Shown: positions 11,390 through 23,639, numbered from the stretch's first letter. The stretch is DNA of 60,000 nucleotides from Liolophura sinensis (GCF_032854445.1 NC_088305.1:16293717-16353716); one strand, 5' to 3'. Translations and numbers: made by a program. The notes: generated by a model from the sequence alone, not told the origin.

Positions 11390-11909
11390 GTCATAGACTG
11401 ACAGACTACACCAAAGAGTTCAGCATCACTTGCATGAGGAGGTCATGGAGTGACAGACTACATCGAAGAGTTCAGCATCACTTGCATGAGGAAGTCATAG
11501 ACTGACATACTACATCAAAGAGTTCAGCATCACTTGCATGAGGAAGTCATAGACTGACAGAATAAGCCAAAGAGTTCAGCATCACTTGCATGAGGAGGTC
11601 ATGGAGTGACAAACTACATCAAAGAGTTCAGCATCACTTCCATGAGGAGGTCATGGAGTGACATACTACATCATAGAGTTCAGCATCACTTGCACGAGGA
11701 AGTCATAGACTGATAGACTATGCCATAGAGTTCAGCATCACTTGCATGAGGAGGTCATAGACTGACAGAATATGCCAAAGAGTTCAGCATCACTTCCATG
11801 AGGAGGTCATGGAGTGACAGACTATGTCAAAGAGTTCAGCATCACTTGCATGAGGAGGTCATGGACTGATAGACTATGCCATAGAGTTCAGCATCACTTG
11901 CATGAGGAG
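11390..11909. repeat. 52-bp tandem array, 10 units
   Basis: Ten consecutive 52-bp units (gtcatagactgacagactac... agttcagcatcacttgcatg) fill exactly 520 bp without length change. Units differ only by substitutions (for example catagact or catggagt), in a pattern suggesting at least two unit subtypes. Confidence 0.95.
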
Positions 11910-13077
11910 GTCAGTTTTAGAGAAATTATAATTAGTATTCAGTTCTACTTAAACACTACAGGTATAATTAAAAGTTATTTATTAAAACTCCATCGCAGTA
12001 GAAATTAAAACTCACACTTGGGTCTCAGATATCACTAACAAGCTCTTTCTAATGCAAGCATTCAGAACTTGTGCAATTTTGTCCATGACTAAGTTGTTCA
12101 TTTTTCTGAGATTTCTGTTGAGCGTAAAAGATAACATACTGGAAAAAGTAAGCTTTGGCACCAAAAGTATTTCATGATAGCCTTTATTCACCTTAAAAAT
12201 GCACCAATTTGGTGACCTTCAAGGTCAAATATAATGCTTATCCAATTCTAGTACTCAGCACCTGTGTTGATTATGCGTGTGTTTGATCAAATATTTCATG
12301 CATGATTATCTCCCTCATTTTTCGTGATTCTGAATTTTGTTTATCGTAAATCGTTCTGAGATTTGTTGAAATATGTATGATATCACTCCGGATAATGAAG
12401 GTTTTAGCACCAAAATTAACATCTTTTTTTGCATCATATGCACTATTTTTATGATTTTTGGGGTCTAATAGAGTAGTTGTGTAGGAGATTTTGCCAAGAC
12501 TGTGTAAATTGACGTAGCAAATTGTTCAATTTGACAAGTCAAATGAAAGTTAAGAAGAAAAACTGCATTTCATACAATTTTAAACTTTCATCTAAAACTG
12601 AGCCATGGTTCACACACATATTTCAACTCTTGTGTTGAATTGTGTTGAAGCTGAACCATCTCGATTAATGATATTATTATATAATGACAAAAAAAAAAAA
12701 AAAGGAAAGCATGTCTATATATCAGGACACTCTTCAACTCTCACAGATAACGTAAAAGCTAATTCGTGTACTAAAGTGTATTATCGTGTTTGCTATTTCA
12801 CTTTGTTTTAGGAAATTATTTTTTGCGAAATCGCTTTCTTTCCAAAATGGCTGATGTCTAAATACAACTAGGTAAATCCAAGTCAGTGGAAATCGAGCTC
12901 TTTTAGTGTTGGACACCACACCGACATACATGTACATATTAGTATGGTTCATTAAGCCCACCGTACAATCAAAATATCACACTGCACTTGGCATGGTGGA
13001 AAAACGATCTTTATGGTCTTTCCCCTGATGCTGACTTAACTTTTACGGTTTTCTTCCCTTCAAGAGGGTTTAGAATT

Positions 13078-13433
13078 GAGTGAGTGAGTGCTTGGGGTAT
13101 AATGTCGTGCTCAACAATTTTTCAGTCATATGACAACGAAGGAATCTTTAGGGTACATGTAATGTACCTCCATGTTACAGGACAGATTTCCACCATTCTT
13201 TTATCTAGTGCTGCTTCACTGAGATGACTTACCGAAGGCAAGTAAGCCACCCAGCCCAAGCCATTATACTGATACGGGTCAACCAGTCACTGCACCATCC
13301 CCTTCATGCTGAACGCCAAGCGAGGAAGTTACAACTTACTCCTCTAAAGTCTTAGGCGTGTCGACCCAGGATTAATACTGGATCTACCTCTCCCGAAGCA
13401 GATGCTCTACCAACTGTGCTATCCGAGAGGGTA
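13078..13433 (-). mobile_element. SINE family 2, full length
   Basis: On the minus strand the head CCTCTCGGATAGCACAGTTGG is a tRNA-like box A context (TAGCACAGTTGGTAGAGC). A body of about 300 bp follows, ending in a GACATTATACCCC motif and a (CACT)n tail. It is flanked by ggtttagaatt at 13067-13077 and 13434-13444, a perfect 11-bp target-site duplication. Body and tail differ from family 1. The layout fits the longer molluscan tRNA-SINEs, but no group is assigned. Confidence 0.85.
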
Positions 13434-14239
13434 GGTTTAGAATTAAATAAAAGATGACGAGGTGATAAATAACATGCAGTGAAATGCAGATTCTTCAAGT
13501 TTAAAGGATTACAAGACTTTAAAACTATCAAAAGTGAATGCTAGGCACATTCTGATGATTTAATGACTTTGCCATAAAAAAAAGCCCCATCTTTCATTGC
13601 ATTAACCACAGGTGTTACTTCTGCAGATGTAAAGGAAATGACTTGTAGAGAGATCTGTCAAGTATTCCTGTGGCACGAGCGTCAGACTAATAAGGGAACA
13701 ATCGCTTGCAGTTCAGGTTAAAAAACCCTGTTCTACACTGACAGTGACTTCATGCAGACTACAACCACCATCTTGACACGAGGCTTAGGCATAAGTGACA
13801 ACACTGACAGGGTGCAAGATAAATGGATGCCCTTCCTTTCTGTGACACTAGACAAGGATTTTATTTGTCCTACATGCATGGTGGGCATGATGGATAACAC
13901 CGAACTCCAAACAACCAAGTTTTGAGGCACATATTCCACAAAGAATACATATTCTTGTGAGAATGGTTACTGTAATGCTCAGAACTATCCAGTAATACTG
14001 AGAAAGGTAACAGCAATCAGTGATTTCAAAGATGTGTCCCCCGCTCCCCGCTAGAAAATATATAAACACAGAACAATCAGCCAGGGCATAGAATTATCAT
14101 ATAGTTTTAAGAAATTAATTGTACTGGAGTGCAACTACACAACCTATATAAGATGCAAATGAAAGAAAACAAAAAAAAATACTTCACAGTTACAACAACA
14201 TGGACAAATACACGGCATGAGATATGCATTCATCACCAT

Positions 14240-14528
14240 AGGCTGGTTGGTTGATTGGTTATAGTAACTTGGTTGCTTGCTTGCTTGCTTGTTTGTTTTG
14301 GGTACCTAGGAGTATTTCAGCCAGTAAGACAGCAGCCAGTGAATTATAGTGAGAGGAACCCCGATAGCGCCTAGAGGGAACCATGCTCCCCTGGCAAAGT
14401 TTCCTTGGCACTTGCTTATCCACTTAAAGTGAGGGAGAAAACAGCATGAGCTAGATTCTAGCCTGGACCTCATTGGTGGGAGCTACTGCTAGGAAAAGGT
14501 CTAAGACCACTCGGCCACAGAGGGTCCA
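14240..14528 (-). mobile_element. Diverged SINE with a different tRNA-like head
   Basis: On the minus strand it begins GGACCCTCTGTGGCCGAGTG, a box A of the type found in tRNA-Leu or tRNA-Ser, then TGAGGTCCAGG and a body with AGCTCATGCTG-like and GGCTGAAATACTCC-like pieces recalling family 1. It ends in a (TTGC)n/(TTGG)n stretch. This suggests a related body joined to another tRNA head. A family 1 copy lies immediately after it. Confidence 0.7.
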
Positions 14529-14536
14529 GAGTAAGT

Positions 14537-14798
14537 TTGTTTTATTTATTTATTTATTTGATTGGTGTTTTACGCCTTACCCAAGAATAGTTTCACTTAT
14601 ACGACGGCGGCCAGCATTATAGTGGGTGGAAACCGGGCAGAGCCCATGACCATCCGCAGTTTGCTGCAGAGCTTCCCATTTACGGCCGGAGAAAAAGCCA
14701 GCATGAGCAGGTCTTGAACTCACATCAACCGCATTGGTGAGAGGCTCCTGGGTCATTACGCTGCGCTAGTGCGCTGACCGACTGAGCCACGGAGGCCC
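14537..14798 (-). mobile_element. SINE family 1, full length, with target-site duplication
   Basis: Runs from the (TTTA)n tail to an intact tRNA head (gactgagccacggaggc on the plus strand). Flanks ccagagtaagt at 14526-14536 and 14799-14809 are identical, marking the insertion exactly. Confidence 0.93.
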
Positions 14799-14859
14799 CC
14801 AGAGTAAGTCTGAGAATCCTACATGTATTACATATGATATCCCTATACACATGTTGTGT

Positions 14860-14949
14860 AGGCAAGTACAGACAACTATTCCAAAAATCAAAATGTAAAA
14901 AAATAACCTGAAAGTGCATCATTTCAGATTCATTTCTTGCACAATTTGA
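14860..14949 (+). repeat. 90-bp repeat pair, member A
   Basis: Same length as and 88 of 90 bases identical to 16952-17041, in the same orientation, counted by eye. Begins aggcaagtacagacaactat and ends cacaatttga. Confidence 0.93.
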
Positions 14950-14989
14950 AGCATGTGCCATATGATACATGGAGTCAAAATATGTTTAG

Positions 14990-15400
14990 CACAAATTTGC
15001 TAGTGCTAGTCAATAGACCGGAAAAAATGTGCACGATGGCTGGTAATACCTTAAACCAATGAAAATGTGAAAAAATGCAACAACTAACAATGCACAACTG
15101 TGGGTCATTTTAAACACCTGATGTGACTTTGAGGATCCTATGCCAAATAATAGCAAAGATAGTGCTCACACAAACTTCATCTGAAATATTAATGGCCCGG
15201 AAAATATGCGCAACGGCAGATAACACTAGAATAGATCCAACTGAGAAAAATCAACCTAACAGTGCACACTTTTGTAACATTTTGCACACTTGTGTGAGTT
15301 TTAGAATCCCATGCCTATAATAACTGTCAAGACATGCTCTGCACAAATTTAAGTAGGACAGCTGGACAGACGGAAAAAGCGATAGCTATATGTCCCCTCA
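14990..15400 (+). repeat. Probable old interspersed element next to repeat member A
   Basis: Contains internally echoed phrases: accggaaaaaatgtgcacg and cccggaaaatatgcgcaac; gcacaactgtg and gcacacttgtg; also aggacagctggacagacgga. The pattern resembles decayed repetitive DNA rather than a gene. No coding potential seen. Confidence 0.45.
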
Positions 15401-15727
15401 CTAAGACGGGGTGGGGGGTGGATGTCATAAAAACTGAGAAGTACAGAGTGGAAGCTGCTCAGTACAAATTAAAAGTGGAAACTTCACGCAGGTACTGCAG
15501 TCAACTGCCACACAGTATCATGCAGTTATGAGCCAACAGGTACTGTGCAGGGGCTTAGCAGTAGTGCAAGGTTGACAGAAGTTTAGTAATGTGGGTGAGA
15601 CTTTCTGCCTAGCTCATCGTGCGCATAAATTTTTACTGTGTATACATGTTTGCCTCCTCTGAACCTCCTAAACAGGTTGACAGAAATTACACTCACAAAA
15701 AATGCTGCAACGAAACATTGGTCTTAC

Positions 15728-15922
15728 TTTTCTGTGGGTCTGTGGCAGGGCTTGATCTGGTTTGGTTCTGTACACATCTGACCACTAGGGGGCTCGCTTC
15801 GCCACAGCGATTCCTGACCACTTCCTGTTGGTCGCGACTCGACATGCGGTCATTAAGGTACACATTATGACACGCTGTTTTACAGTTTAGTGTGTTTGCC
15901 TGACTACAGCACTGCTCCGCAG
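15728..15922 (-). CDS. RECK: RECK local exon 5: complete CC3
   Basis: 195 nt: 64 full codons plus split codons at both ends (phase 1 in, phase 1 out). It reads AEQCCSQANTLNCKTAC..., later NRCGEASPLVVRCVQNQT..., and ends near DPQK. The acceptor is TTTGTTCCAG, the donor GTAAGA. It holds an entire CC3 domain: CC-x7-C-x3-C core plus the two later cysteines spaced as in vertebrate CC3. The N-Q-T sequon after the last cysteine sits where vertebrates have N-Y-T, a second conserved N-glycosylation position. The intron that follows is about 13.9 kb. Confidence 0.96.
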
Positions 15923-16577
15923 CTGGAACAAACAAATTCAGAAAATTTCTATCATATGCTAAATATGCAAAAAATTTTTATAGGGAGCATATCAAAGGGG
16001 CCAAAAACTGAATTTGAACATAATATTTTATCAAAATCAAATAACAGCTGGAGAAATAATCAAATGGAACCCAATGACCATAATGAAAATCACGACATTC
16101 ATTAAACATGCAAAACTATAATGCACAGATTGGACTGCTTTTCAAATGTCTATGGTTACACAAAATAAACCTGAACGCAAAATGTTTTCCAAAATTGGAA
16201 ATTATTTGGAGCTGCTATTGCATGGCGAGCAATGAGAGCCATGGAATTCACCAAATACGGAAGACTTATGCATGGAGGGAGTGATTTTCAAACTTGATCT
16301 GAGCTTCTGTAAAACTACATTTGATCAAAAATGGACAACACTTGGACTGGTTTTGGACGGGAATAGTTTGTAGAAAAAGTGGGATAAAAAGAAAAACGGA
16401 GATTATAATCTTAGTAATATACATGTGCGAGAACAGTTGAAGAATTGGAAATTTGTTGATTTTGCACGTATAATGATGGTTAAATTTGAGGGCAAAAGAC
16501 ACCTGACGGAGAAACACCTAGGTCCGAACCCTATAGGTCATAATAAATGTAACAAAATTTTACTGCATGATTCTTAC

Positions 16578-16659
16578 CTTTTTGTCTCTTGTAACAACTA
16601 TAGAAACCAAGTTCATCGCTACGGCGACACTTGTTATCCAACTGCTCCAGGGATGTGGC
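16578..16659 (-). CDS. RECK: RECK local exon 4: C-terminal half of CC2
   Basis: 82 nt, entering in phase 0 and leaving in phase 1, reading ATSLEQLDNKCRRSDEL..FYSCYKRQK. The acceptor is TGCCCTTTCAG, the donor GTAAGA. It supplies the two later CC2 cysteines: vertebrate RECK has C-R-K-x7-F-S-C here, this gene has C-R-R-x7-Y-S-C, with the same spacing. Exon 5 follows after a 655-bp intron, the shortest certain intron in the window. Exons 4 and 5 together are bracketed by two 90-bp direct repeats (see findings). Confidence 0.94.
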
Positions 16660-16951
16660 CTGAAAGGGCATACACAAGCATGTGTAAATCATAACTGTTA
16701 CCCTTATAAACATTTACATCATTAGCCAAACGTTCTGGTTTGTTTCAATTATATCCCGATGAAAAAACATACACATTTATGTGCTTGGAATTAGGCTTTC
16801 ATGTTCAGGTACCAATTTCGTGTAGGAATATGTAGGAAAATTTCCAGTGTAATCTATGCACTTTTATAATTTGATTGTGGGAACAAAACTGCATTGCTTG
16901 GGATGGCCAATTCCAGGGCATTACAAAAATTACACATATATCCTGTTGTAA

Positions 16952-17041
16952 AGGCAAGTACAGACAACTATTCCAAAAATCAAAATGTAAAAAAATAACC
17001 TGAAAGTGCATCATTTCAGATTTATTTCTTGCATAATTTGA
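16952..17041 (+). repeat. 90-bp repeat pair, member B
   Basis: Partner of 14860-14949, with two substitutions and no indel. Weaker similarity continues on the tail-distal side (acatat...atcc...tgttgt), so both may come from a longer interspersed element. Confidence 0.93.
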
Positions 17042-17804
17042 GTGCAAGATTTTCGTCTGTATTCACTGAAATGTATGTTGTAATTAGCTCTATTTCAGCA
17101 TGGAAAAAAAATGAAATTCTAAAAGCACCTATATTTTTTGTAGGGGAAATGACTTATTACAACTTGATTACTATGGCTAGAAAGTATTGCGAAATACAAT
17201 GTGCATGTACCAATAATTCTGTTTCTTCTTCACCGTGAAATGTCTGGTAATATCAGGACTCTTGTTACGAAAACATCTGATCAATAGATTCATAACAATC
17301 CTGATACATAAATTACTTCATCATTTGCATAAATTACAACTAAATTATTCAAGATAAAAATAATCTCAATTTAATATTTGATCTCAGTATATTAAGTTTA
17401 ATCTTGCACATCAAAACCAAAGCTCACGCTAACCTGCTCCAGGCTCTTGGTTCACGCAAGGTAGCGAATCTCACTAGTTACGCAAATCAAAGTATCATTG
17501 ATAAACAGCCCCTTAAAGCCAGTTAGTGTTTTATTATACTCCCTAAGGACCAACGGATTGTTGTGGGAATTGACAATCACAAGGATAATAATTTTGCATA
17601 TGATTAAGATACAAAACTTTCCTGGTGTAGCACAGCACAAGAATTATAATGAAAAGAACAATGCTTGAGATTCCAATTAATGCACGTATATCCCTCAAGT
17701 CAATGGACTGAACATCAGAAAAATTGTCACGTAGTTTTTTAGGTTACTCAAGCCCAAATTTAAGAACCACCAAAAACTTTTGAGAGCAATCGTATGCATT
17801 AATT

Positions 17805-17917
17805 TATTCGTTTATTTATTTGATTGGTGTTTTACACCGTACTCAAGAATATTTCACTTATACGACAGCTGCCAGCATTATAGTGGATGGAAACCTTCCG
17901 CAGGCTGCTGGCATACG
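17805..17917 (-). mobile_element. SINE family 1, 5'-truncated, with target-site duplication
   Basis: Only the tail half is present (from (TTTA)n to cgcaggctgctgg); the tRNA head is absent. Flanks gtatgcattaatt at 17792-17804 and 17918-17930 are identical (13 bp), so the truncation happened at insertion, as in target-primed reverse transcription. Confidence 0.92.
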
Positions 17918-18159
17918 GTATGCATTAATTGTCAAGAACTTAACTGTCTAGCAACTAAATTTAAGATTACACGCATTTAATATTTACCTGAAAAATAGTA
18001 CAGTACAAATACCTTAATGAGAACAAGGACTGTTGATGTTCATGTATCCATCAGTATGTAAGCCTACGTTAAATAACCTACAAGTTATGCTCGTGACTAT
18101 ATTTCACATTTTCTACTGGTATGGTGTTTTATAGTCTACAGTACCTGCTCCATCATAAC

Positions 18160-19060
18160 AATATATCTGCTACGGATGTGGGTCAGAACATATGCGTAGG
18201 AAGGGCGTAATATCACGGGAAGATGTTCATGTCATACGCCTGTCATACAGCCAAGATGGACGTACAATCTGCGTAGGATCCGCGTATGATACGCGTAGGA
18301 TCCGACGATCATCCGCATAGGGTTTTATGACATACACTAACATTCACACATAAACTGATCTAACTTACAACAAATGCCTCATTGTTCAAAACCAAACTTG
18401 TTATAGAACATTCGCAAACGGTCAAGTTCCCGGCGTGGTTACTAATTTGCACACGATCATAATAATACACAAATCGAGTTTCGCCTGTTTCCGCAATTAT
18501 TCACTACTTAGTGCAAAATATAGTGTATAGTTATAACAGAAATTATATATGATAATTTAGGCATCACGAAAGGATAATTTGTAATGTTAGTACAGCTTTT
18601 GGCAAGAAATTATGCCATCGTTTTCCCGCAATGCAGTTACATTTCCAATGACACTGATAAAGTTCGTTGAGAAACCGGAAATTGAAACTGGAAAGGCATG
18701 CACTGAGCTGGCTCACCTTTTTAGTGCCTTGAATGAGTGAGAGCTAGCCATTCACTCATACTTGTCCCGTCACTATATCTGCCTTACCAGGTAGGTAAAC
18801 AGAAGATACGTTGTGACATGTTTACAGCTAGCGGCTAGGTGGGTAAAGCTAAAGTGCCATATCAATGAGACCACATGTACTGGATGATCAAGATCCACTT
18901 TATGATGCGATCAGGATAGTGCCAACATTCGTACATGGGCCACCCATCATGGCCGTATCATCCATGTAGGATCCCCCGACATCCGATCAAGGTGTGCGTA
19001 GGAGGGGTGGTTAATACCAGTAGAGGACATTGTTAGGATCGGGCAGTACTGTACCGTGAA
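18160..19060. repeat. CpG-rich repetitive patch
   Basis: Two clusters, 18165-18320 and 18950-19030, share phrases such as tgcgtaggatcc, gcgtaggaagggcg / gcgtaggaggggtgg and atccgcat / atccgatc. They are richer in CpG than their surroundings. This may be the two ends of one decayed element, but no terminal repeats or coding sequence could be defined. Confidence 0.4.
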
Positions 19061-19109
19061 CAATGTAAATTTCAGCAGCTAAAGAAGCACTTCACAACAA
19101 CACACCATG

Positions 19110-19778
19110 TTGGTGTCTAGACACCCAATGTCGGTGTCTACATAGCCCATGTCGGTGTCTACACGTACAATGTCGGTGTGTACATGCACAATGTTTGTGT
19201 CTACATGCACCATTTTAATGTCTATGAGTACAATGTCGGTGTCTATGAGTACAATGTCATTGTCTACACGAACAATGTCGGTGTCTATGAGTACAATGTC
19301 ATTGTCTACATATACAATGTCGGTGTCTACATGCCCCATGTCGGCGTCTACACATACAATGTCCGTGTCTACATGCCCCATGTTGGCGTCTACACGTACG
19401 ATGTCAGTGTGTACACGTACAATGTCAGTGTGTACACGTACAATGTCAGTGTCTACACGTACAATGTCAGTGTGTAGATGTGCAATGTCAATTGTCAGTG
19501 TCTACACGTACAATGTCAGTGTGTACCCGTACAATGTCAGTGTGTACACGTACAATGTCAGTGTCTACACGTACAATGTCAGTGTGTAGATGTACAATGT
19601 CAGTTGTCAGTGTCTACACGTACAATGTCAGTGTGTACCCGTACAATGTCAGTGTGTACACGTACAATGTCAGTGTCTACACGTACAATGTCAGTGTGTA
19701 GATGTACAATGTCAGTTGTCAGTGTCTGCACGTACAATGTCAGTGTGTACCCGTACAATGTCAGTGTGTACACGTACA
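19110..19778. repeat. 21-bp minisatellite with 112-bp higher-order unit
   Basis: Units of 21 bp (caatgtcggtgtctacacgt and variants). From about 19380 a higher-order repeat appears: the junction phrase ttgtcagtgtct recurs at 19492, 19604 and 19716, exactly 112 bp apart (five units plus 7 bp). Because 21 is a multiple of three, several frames stay open through long stretches; these are not taken as genes. Confidence 0.95.
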
Positions 19779-20518
19779 AAAAAGTTAGCCGTAAACCATG
19801 TCTCATTTCTGCAGTTGTATGTATACCGATCATTCAGAAGTTCACTCACAGACTTCATTAAGAGATCAAACACTTCAAGTGGCCAAGTATTGTCAGAAAG
19901 GATTACCTCCTCTGGTTTTATATTAGAAGAGGGGCTTTAAAGAGGAAGGGGTGGAGGCTGAGGAACAAAGTGACAAACAGCCCCTTAGCTCTACACTCTA
20001 CAGCACTTGATAATCACAAACCAAGCCTTTTGTCCAGTCATTATGCCTGTGTGGCCATACTTAAATGCCTGCATCTACAGATAATATCTGACCCAGAGTG
20101 GTCAAGCTTGGGAACTGACCACAGCTGTTGTGCAGCTCTATATCCCTCACAGGCCATTGGCAATGGCAGTCATTCAAGCTGATGGGCAGTTCATCCGACC
20201 AGGCATTACCTGTCTGGACATAATCCAAGAAGACTGGTCAGTTATATTCATAACTGTTCTCAGACAAAATCCCTCCAGAATCCACCAGACAAGAATGCCT
20301 AAAATAATTTCCGTAATTCATCTACACTTCAGAAGTCTTGCAAGTTCAGGCTGGTTTGAATGAGACAAGTTGGGGGCTTTTGTAACCAACACAGCTGACG
20401 AATAATGATTTTACTGTAGTTCTGAGATTGAATATACATCTTGTACGTCAATCAGTTTAATGGTGTCATTAATGTAAAATTTTTTCCTGTTGCCAAGTAT
20501 GTTTGTGAGAGTGAACAT

Positions 20519-20710
20519 GACAGGCTCAGTGGTAAGGCACATACCCAACTAATGTGCAGGTCCCATGTGAGTAAGGTCATCAGTAACTTGCCCAAGGTCT
20601 CTTGTTTATACTACTGGACTCCACTCATGAAAATTGACCACCATAATACATAACATTTTCTTGAGTTTGGCATTAAGCAACAATTCAAATAAATAACTAA
20701 ATAATTAATT
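20519..20710 (+). mobile_element. Diverged tRNA-derived SINE
   Basis: The head gacaggctcagtggtaaggc resembles a pol III box A. The body is unlike family 1, but the 3' end (gaccaccataat, ttgagtttggcattaagcaa, then AAATAAATAA) echoes the family 1 terminus. Old copy; boundaries approximate. Confidence 0.65.
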
Positions 20711-23639
20711 TAGTCATTTCTATGCTCAGCCCTGATCTATATTGTACCTCTATGCTTTAAACACGTAGTTTGTCTGTACAACTCTGGTAAACATTTCAAA
20801 TGATTCAAAATTAAGTTAACGGCTTATAATGATTAGTGATATACATGTTGTAATCCAAGGAGAATGGAGAAAGTAATATTGGCCATCGATTTGATGAAGT
20901 TTGAAGCAAGAAATCACACAACTGGTATCACTCCTCAGTAGAGTCCCTCCAGTTTCAATCTGTAAAATCTATGCTAGAAATTCTCCTTTGATTAAATGCA
21001 TCCATTAACAACGTTTTAGTCATCAAATTTTTCTTTGTTTTAATATGAGATTTATTAAAATAGTATCTAAACAGTTGGCTCTTTAATGTAAAAGAAACAG
21101 ACACGATGAAACTCTCAAATAGAATTAGAAGTCAAGAAAACATTACTTTCATTGATTCAAAATATCATGCAGACAATTGGAAGAATCAAAAAACATTCCA
21201 TTCATGAGTCTTAACCACTCAGTTTAACCAGTGGACTGTTAGAATCATTGACCAGCTCTACTGACCACTGCTAGACACTGGTATAGATACTAGCACAGTT
21301 CAATAAGCTGGCCCTGAGTGGAGGACAACTGGGTCTTGGTGGTGGTGGGGTGTAGAGAAGGGGGTGGGAGATAGGAGGGCATGCAAACCAATCCTGACTC
21401 TCAATGGATTAGATCCAATAAAGGACTATAATTATTATTGGCCAACCTTTAATGTCCCCAGTGCTGGTGTTAACAGCTAACACCAGCCTCCCTTGTGAAA
21501 ACATGCCATTACTAAGATATAAAGCTCATTTAAATGGCCTGTTATTGCTGTTAATGACTGTTCCATTGACTGCCTGTCCCCCATGGGGCATTGATCATCC
21601 TGTCTTCACCCACCCTCCACCCTGGCTGCCTTCTTTAAGCCTCTGATTTCATTCACAATCATGTACAGGAGAAACCCAATTTGGTCTTCTTGGCTGATTT
21701 TTGTTTGCAAGCCCATTGAGTTCTAGTACTGGAAAAACCTGATTATCCCTTATAGATCTGGGCTAAACTAACAGTCTATTTGTCAGAGGCATTAGGACTA
21801 TAATTGATACTATAATAATTATTGATATTATAATAATTATAATTGCAAAACAAGAATCCACTGCATTTTCACCCACACTGGCATAAAGAGAAAAGGTTTA
21901 TATCATATTTCAGCACAATGTCAAAATGCACATTAACGTGAAAACGGGGACATTTTGACATGTGCTTGTGTCATGGATGCACAATATCTTAACTTATACA
22001 CATTTCCATTTATTCAAGGAAGCTCATCTGTAAAGCAGCAGATTCCTGCTGAAGTCTTCACCAGTAACATGGGCCCTGTTAAGTGTTCAAATCCTCTCAG
22101 AGCTGAAGGGAGAATCCAGGAAATTTTATCTGGCTTTGGGTTTGAATTCGTTATTGTATAAAAAATATCTGATTTCACATATTAAGTCATTTATTTAAAA
22201 AATACTGAAAAATGTCCAAAAATTCCAAACTATCATGGTCTTGATTTTTCTTATCCAATGAATGAAGTGCTCTAGACAGCTGCCTCTCGCACAAGACTGA
22301 GTCTATGTTAAATTTCCCCCACTATTCAGTAAATGTCAGCTAACAACCTTATTAAGGAGAATATTTAGTATTTTTTGGACATTGGCCAGGAGTGTCCAAA
22401 GTTCCACGCCTTTAACCTAGTGATGCTTACAGGAAATAAACTTACTAAATACAGAGGTGAACAAATTTTATGTCCGCTGTATAAGTGTACAAACATTGTT
22501 TTTCTTATCATCAGAGAATACTACCTACATCTGTGACATTTTGTACATCATTCTACAGTTAAAGTTAATGTAAATCAAGAAACTTTTAAGTATTTACTGG
22601 TAGAACATTATAATATTTAATACTGTCTCTCTCTTTTCTTACATAAATATTTGTAACAAGTACAGAAATTCTAAAATCTCTGGTGGAAGTATCAATTTTT
22701 TCTGCTACATCATAAAATAAATACAAGTTGATTTTTGGCAGTATTCCTGAAATTTACCCCTAAACAAATACCACTTGATTTCCACTTATCTTGACAGTCC
22801 AGCGATAACCTTTGGCTCTAGTGGCCTCCCAGTAAGGAGCAGTTGTTTGGAAATGCCAAAAGCACTGACACATCAGACCAATGAATCTATTTCAAGCAGC
22901 ATCCGATATTTTTTTATTCCCAACAAATGGTTCTTTTTTCATATTTTCCCCCAGGTTGAAGGCAGTCTAAAATAACTAATTCGCACATTAATCATCATTT
23001 TCTCTCAACAACTAATATTTTTTTCCATTTTTTTTTTTGCGTTTTTTTTTTCTGCTTTCCGCTGGGAAAGATATGCGTCAAATTTACCATAGGCTCAACA
23101 CTAGTTCATAACTATTTACTGTGGGTATAAACATTAGGCCCTGTCTATGGGGTTTTGTTGACATCCTTGACAGACGGCCCAGTCACAGCCAACCATAGCA
23201 TCTGATACAAACAAGGTGGTCTGTTTATCTGCTGGAAAGCCATCAGCCAATCACATCAGCCCTTATGTTTATTGAACTGCCACCTCATCCAATCAAATCA
23301 GCCCTCAGTATATACAGCAGGGATTTCTGGCTTCCAGTTGATATGTGACTTTCACAACAAGTTTTAATCACCATGTCATGGCACATGTGCGATGTTTATC
23401 ACAGTTCAGACTGCCTGCGAGATAAACCTAGGCATTGATAACAACCAGCAGTCTTCAAATTTATACTTGCCATAAACAGCAGGCCTTGCCAGGGAATTTC
23501 TACTGAATGACTGTATTTCACTTAAAGTTTGGCAGATGAACATGCATTTTGAGACAGCATAAAAAGGGTCTTAAAATGACAGTTTAGAGGCCAACAGACA
23601 AGAAATTAATTCACAAAAACTTCTATTTGGCCCTACAAG

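Larger units (their letters stand above)
1853..15727 (-). other. RECK intron 5 (13.9 kb)
   Basis: Contains SINEs at 3490, 4830, 8611 (with nested insertion), 10270, 13078, 14240 and 14537, the 52-bp tandem array at 11390-11909, dispersed repeat copies at 1985-2096 and 6120-6265, a G run at 6457-6474, one member of the 90-bp repeat pair at 14860-14949, and a diverged interspersed sequence at about 14990-15400. No internal exon was recognised. Confidence 0.75.

Noticed and set aside
13380-13433. Free-standing tRNA gene
   Set aside because: The box A belongs to a SINE with a body, tail and target-site duplication; no intact cloverleaf can be folded by eye.
16425-16694. 89-residue plus-strand frame
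   Set aside because: It is the antisense shadow of RECK exon 4.
19079-19940. Several overlapping repetitive proteins of up to 146 residues
   Set aside because: A 21-bp unit without stops keeps frames open on both strands; no start context, no flanking exon structure.
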